From: Oculatella sp. LEGE 06141
Lineage (GTDB): Bacteria > Cyanobacteriota > Cyanobacteriia > Elainellales > Elainellaceae
DNA length: 64,000 nucleotides
Assembly: GCF_015207605.1 (NCBI RefSeq)
Contig: NZ_JADEWO010000019.1
Coordinates: forward strand, 40,425-104,424
Direction of reading: 5' to 3'
Shown here: piece after piece, positions 62,430-64,000 of the stretch
Position numbering within the stretch: position 1 is the first letter of the stretch
Layout: every line of letters begins with the position of its first letter
The notes under the pieces: generated by a model
What the model was told of the DNA's origin: nothing
Seen by the model: the letters and a program-made list of their open reading frames with translations, nothing else
Database searches by the model: none
Program-made: the position numbers and the translations under genes

Positions 62430-62442
62430 GTTCGCCATCCCA

Positions 62443-62484
62443 GGGAAGGAAGCGATCGCCATTCATGGCGATCGCTTCCTTCCC
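62443..62484. terminator. 42-bp near-perfect palindrome after the DUF4330 gene
   Basis: A 20-bp arm (GGGAAGGAAGCGATCGCCAT, 62443-62462) and its exact reverse complement (62465-62484) flank a 2-nt centre. It lies 8 bp past the DUF4330 stop and holds a HIP1 octamer in each arm. No T run follows on the minus strand, but the stem is very strong. Confidence 0.65.
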
Positions 62485-62492
62485 TTCCGTTG

Positions 62493-63023
62493 CTATTCCA
62501 GAATCCGTACGCTAACCACAGAGGTATTGAAGCGATAGGTTAAGCCTTCAATTTCGATCGGGGTGCCAATTTTGATGCGGTTGTTGCCGAAGACGGGGCC
62601 ACCGTTCACAATTTGGGCGTTGTCTTCGAGGGTAATTAGCATGTCGAGGGTGAAGTTGAGTTCCGGTCTGGGATCGGGTTCGGCCACCACAGAGCCATCC
62701 GGCTGCGGCACGGCAACGGTTCTGGGTAGGGTTTGAATGCCTTTGACGTTGACTTCACCGTGGGGCTGGTTACGAATAATCAGGCTGGTTTTTCCGGCTT
62801 CTTCGATCGCCTGTACTAATGTGGGCGGATTGGAGACGGTTAATCCGCGCACGATTAGATCCACTTCGACGGGTTTGGTGTTGACACCCACCTGAGCGAC
62901 GGAACCACCGCCACCGGGAATCAGGAATACACCGATGACCGCCAGCAGAATCACCAGTGCAGCCCCAATGTCTAAAACGCTGAGCTTGCCGAATAAGCGA
63001 CCTTTAGAATCCAGAATAGCCAT
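62493..63023 (-). CDS. DUF4330 family membrane protein
   Basis: A 176-residue protein beginning AILDSKGRLFGKLSVLDIGAALVILLAVIGVFLIPGGG, that is a short N-terminal motif and one transmembrane helix, then a soluble domain (VEVDLIVRGLTVSNPPTLVQAIEEAGKTSLIIRNQPHGEVNVKGIQTLP, in parts) matching DUF4330. The part after ~100 looks beta-rich. The family is conserved in cyanobacteria; its role is unknown. ATG 63023 gives the conserved start; a TTG four codons upstream is an alternative. A strong hairpin follows the stop. Confidence 0.83.
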   Translation of the reverse strand: MAILDSKGRLFGKLSVLDIGAALVILLAVIGVFLIPGGGGSVAQVGVNTKPVEVDLIVRGLTVSNPPTLVQAIEEAGKTSLIIRNQPHGEVNVKGIQTLPRTVAVPQPDGSVVAEPDPRPELNFTLDMLITLEDNAQIVNGGPVFGNNRIKIGTPIEIEGLTYRFNTSVVSVRILE

Positions 63024-63195
63024 GTGAGGTTCCAATCCGTAAACGCGAGTGATGGGATAGGCGTGGGTTAGTTGCCTAAGAGAATACAGAGGCTTGTGAC
63101 CGTTGTCAGCCTATCATGACTGAAATTTTATGGAGCAGGTTGCGGATATCTATTGAGAGATCGGTTAAGAGATCGGTCTTAATATACGCGTCTCG

Positions 63196-63230
63196 GCCCC
63201 CTAAATCCCCCAAAATTGGGGGACTTTGAA
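63196..63230 (+). repeat. palindromic repeat, copy A
   Basis: The unit GCCCCCTAAATCCCCC, then AAAATTGGGGGACTTTGAA, folds into a CCCCC-AAAATT-GGGGG hairpin. It lies on the plus strand beside the 3' end of the DUF559 gene. It belongs to the same family as the copies at 63261 and 63791. Confidence 0.75.
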
Positions 63231-63258
63231 TGTCATATCTGTGCTTCTAGACCAGTTT

Positions 63259-63657
63259 TCAACCCTCTAAATTATCCAATTCTGGGGGGCTTTGAGGTTC
63301 ACCGCTAGCTTCTAGAATCTGGTGCAGCACACGATCTAAGTCTGTCATCACCTCCTCATTGCGGAAGCGAAGCACACGGAAGCCGAATTGGTTGAGTTGC
63401 TCCGTACGGGCTGCATCGTAGTCAAGCTGTTGATGATGAATGCCTCCATCCAGTTCGATCGCCATTCGTCGCTCTGGGCAGTAAAAATCAACGATGAATG
63501 AGCTGATTGGATGTTGGCATCGAAACCGCAAACCACCGAGTTGCCGTTTCTTAAGAGCTTGCCATAGAGTCTGTTCTGCGGGAGTCAAATTCTGTCGCAA
63601 TCGTCGAGCTGCCGCAACAATATCAGGCGTTGTCCCTCGAATTCGAGCCGATTTCAT
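63259..63657 (-). CDS. DUF559 domain endonuclease-like protein
   Basis: A 132-residue protein of the DUF559/VSR-like nuclease family. RRLRQNLTPAEQTLWQALKKRQLGGLRFRCQHPISSFIVDFYCPERRMAIELDGGIHH, in parts, has the family order: RFRxQHPI, VDFYCPE and AIELDGGIHH, with the last two holding the metal-binding Asp and Glu, then RVLRFRNEEVM. The ATG at 63657 fits; ATG 63666 adds three residues. The C-terminal tail QSPPELDNLEG and the stop codon are encoded by a repeat copy (63261-63296). Its role in the host is unknown; the fold suggests DNA cleavage. Confidence 0.83.
   Translation of the reverse strand: MKSARIRGTTPDIVAAARRLRQNLTPAEQTLWQALKKRQLGGLRFRCQHPISSFIVDFYCPERRMAIELDGGIHHQQLDYDAARTEQLNQFGFRVLRFRNEEVMTDLDRVLHQILEASGEPQSPPELDNLEG
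63261..63296 (+). repeat. palindromic repeat, degenerate copy C, inside the DUF559 3' end
   Basis: AACCCTCTAAATTATCCAA then TTCTGGGGGGCTTTGAG resembles copies A and B but with several changes. Read on the minus strand it encodes QSPPELDNLEG, the end of the DUF559 protein. Confidence 0.7.
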
Positions 63658-63666
63658 AGTGAACAT

Positions 63667-64000
63667 GCGTCAGGGCTTTTTCCAAAATGCCCATTGCACT
63701 CGCAAAACTTCCCCTCTGAGAATCAGCCTGAGTGCGATCGCCCATTTCTACAAACGTCCTCACCGTCCAACCTGGAAACCTTTCAACCCAGTCAAAGTCC
63801 CCCAGAATGGGGGATTTAGGGGGCAAATGCAGCATGTCTGAAACGTATCAGACAACCTAACCATGCTTCCCCTGAACGCCCGATCGCCAGAGTATTAAAG
63901 TCGATCGCACCCCAGAGCCAAAACACCTGCAAGGGTGCCCCCACCGCTAACTGAAATATGCTATCTCTGTACAAAATTGGCTGACCCCACCCTCCCACTC
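63667..64000. other. 334-bp window-end region with possible partial ORF
   Basis: Upstream side of the DUF559 gene. It holds the inverted repeat copy B and, on the minus strand, a 60-codon frame from a GTG at 63998 to about 63816 whose translation includes GAIDFNTLAIGRSGEAWLGC. Similar strings may be familiar from cyanobacterial gene tails, but no family can be named and the frame may begin outside the window. Not called as a gene. Confidence 0.25.
63791..63824 (-). repeat. palindromic repeat, inverted copy B
   Basis: The reverse complement reads GCCCCCTAAATCCCCC, then ATTCTGGGGGACTTTGAC, almost the same as copy A. It lies 130 bp upstream of the DUF559 start, in the opposite orientation to copies A and C. 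Confidence 0.75.

Noticed and set aside
1..64000. CRISPR arrays, insertion sequences, prophage and rRNA or tRNA genes
   Set aside because: No spaced direct-repeat array, transposase reading frame, phage structural gene or RNA-gene sequence was seen anywhere in the window.

Overview
This 64-kb window is a piece of a cyanobacterial chromosome. The palindrome GCGATCGC (HIP1) and its core CGATCG recur throughout. The gene set includes psaK (photosystem I) and several families typical of the phylum (DUF3153, DUF4330, LapA-like, TPR and YbjN-type proteins). Genes are densely packed on both strands. I found no rRNA, tRNA, CRISPR array, insertion sequence or prophage, so most of the window reads as core chromosome with a few accessory islands. 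The sequence does not tell me genus or morphology.

Layout. Positions 1-5.0 kb: a 5'-truncated GNAT acetyltransferase, accA, a short-chain dehydrogenase, folE and trpF (convergent, sharing a terminator), and psaK. 5.2-11.5 kb: an M50 site-2 protease with CBS domains, an RTX-like acidic protein, a lipoate/octanoyl ligase-family protein, a YbjN protein, recJ and a small secreted protein. 12.3-18.3 kb: an RNase II/R-type exonuclease, ubiX, a LapA-like membrane protein, aroK and argB. 18.3-26.6 kb: a GT4 glycosyltransferase, a hydrolase, a secreted repeat protein, TPR and DUF3153 proteins, a second LapA-like protein, a 38-residue membrane ORF, scpA and a sugar nucleotidyltransferase. 26.7-40.8 kb: a CHASE-domain histidine kinase, a phospholipase D-like protein with an EF-hand, a DUF6875-like gene divergent from a one-module A-T-TE synthetase, two overlapping LprI-type genes, an NDH-2-like oxidoreductase followed directly by a HAD hydrolase, an M15 peptidase with three repeats, a TIGR03643 protein and a ferredoxin-metallo-beta-lactamase fusion.

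41.0-48.7 kb: a large NACHT NTPase whose C-terminus looks like a GUN4 tetrapyrrole-binding domain, then a PAP2 phosphatase, a GNAT protein, an ABC exporter and an unknown protein. 49-59.4 kb: two alpha/beta hydrolases, bcp peroxiredoxin, a Nudix hydrolase, coaX, a three-gene envelope operon preceded by a match to the cyanobacterial LexA box, a solute-binding protein, rpmI-rplT, a rhomboid protease and rnc. 59.5-64 kb: a small conserved protein, an 842-residue fusion of a cNMP-binding domain, a degenerate sigma54-activator-type AAA+ domain and a NosR/CcoG-like membrane polyferredoxin, preceded by a Fur-box-like palindrome, then DUF4330 and a DUF559 endonuclease bracketed by palindromic repeats.

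The most interesting items are: (1) the cNMP/AAA+/polyferredoxin fusion and its Fur-like box; (2) the NACHT-GUN4 protein; (3) the LexA-type box in front of an unknown envelope operon; (4) the DUF559 gene whose last codons come from a repeat copy; and (5) the A-T-TE / DUF6875 pair. All functional statements rest on reading motifs by eye. No database search was run.
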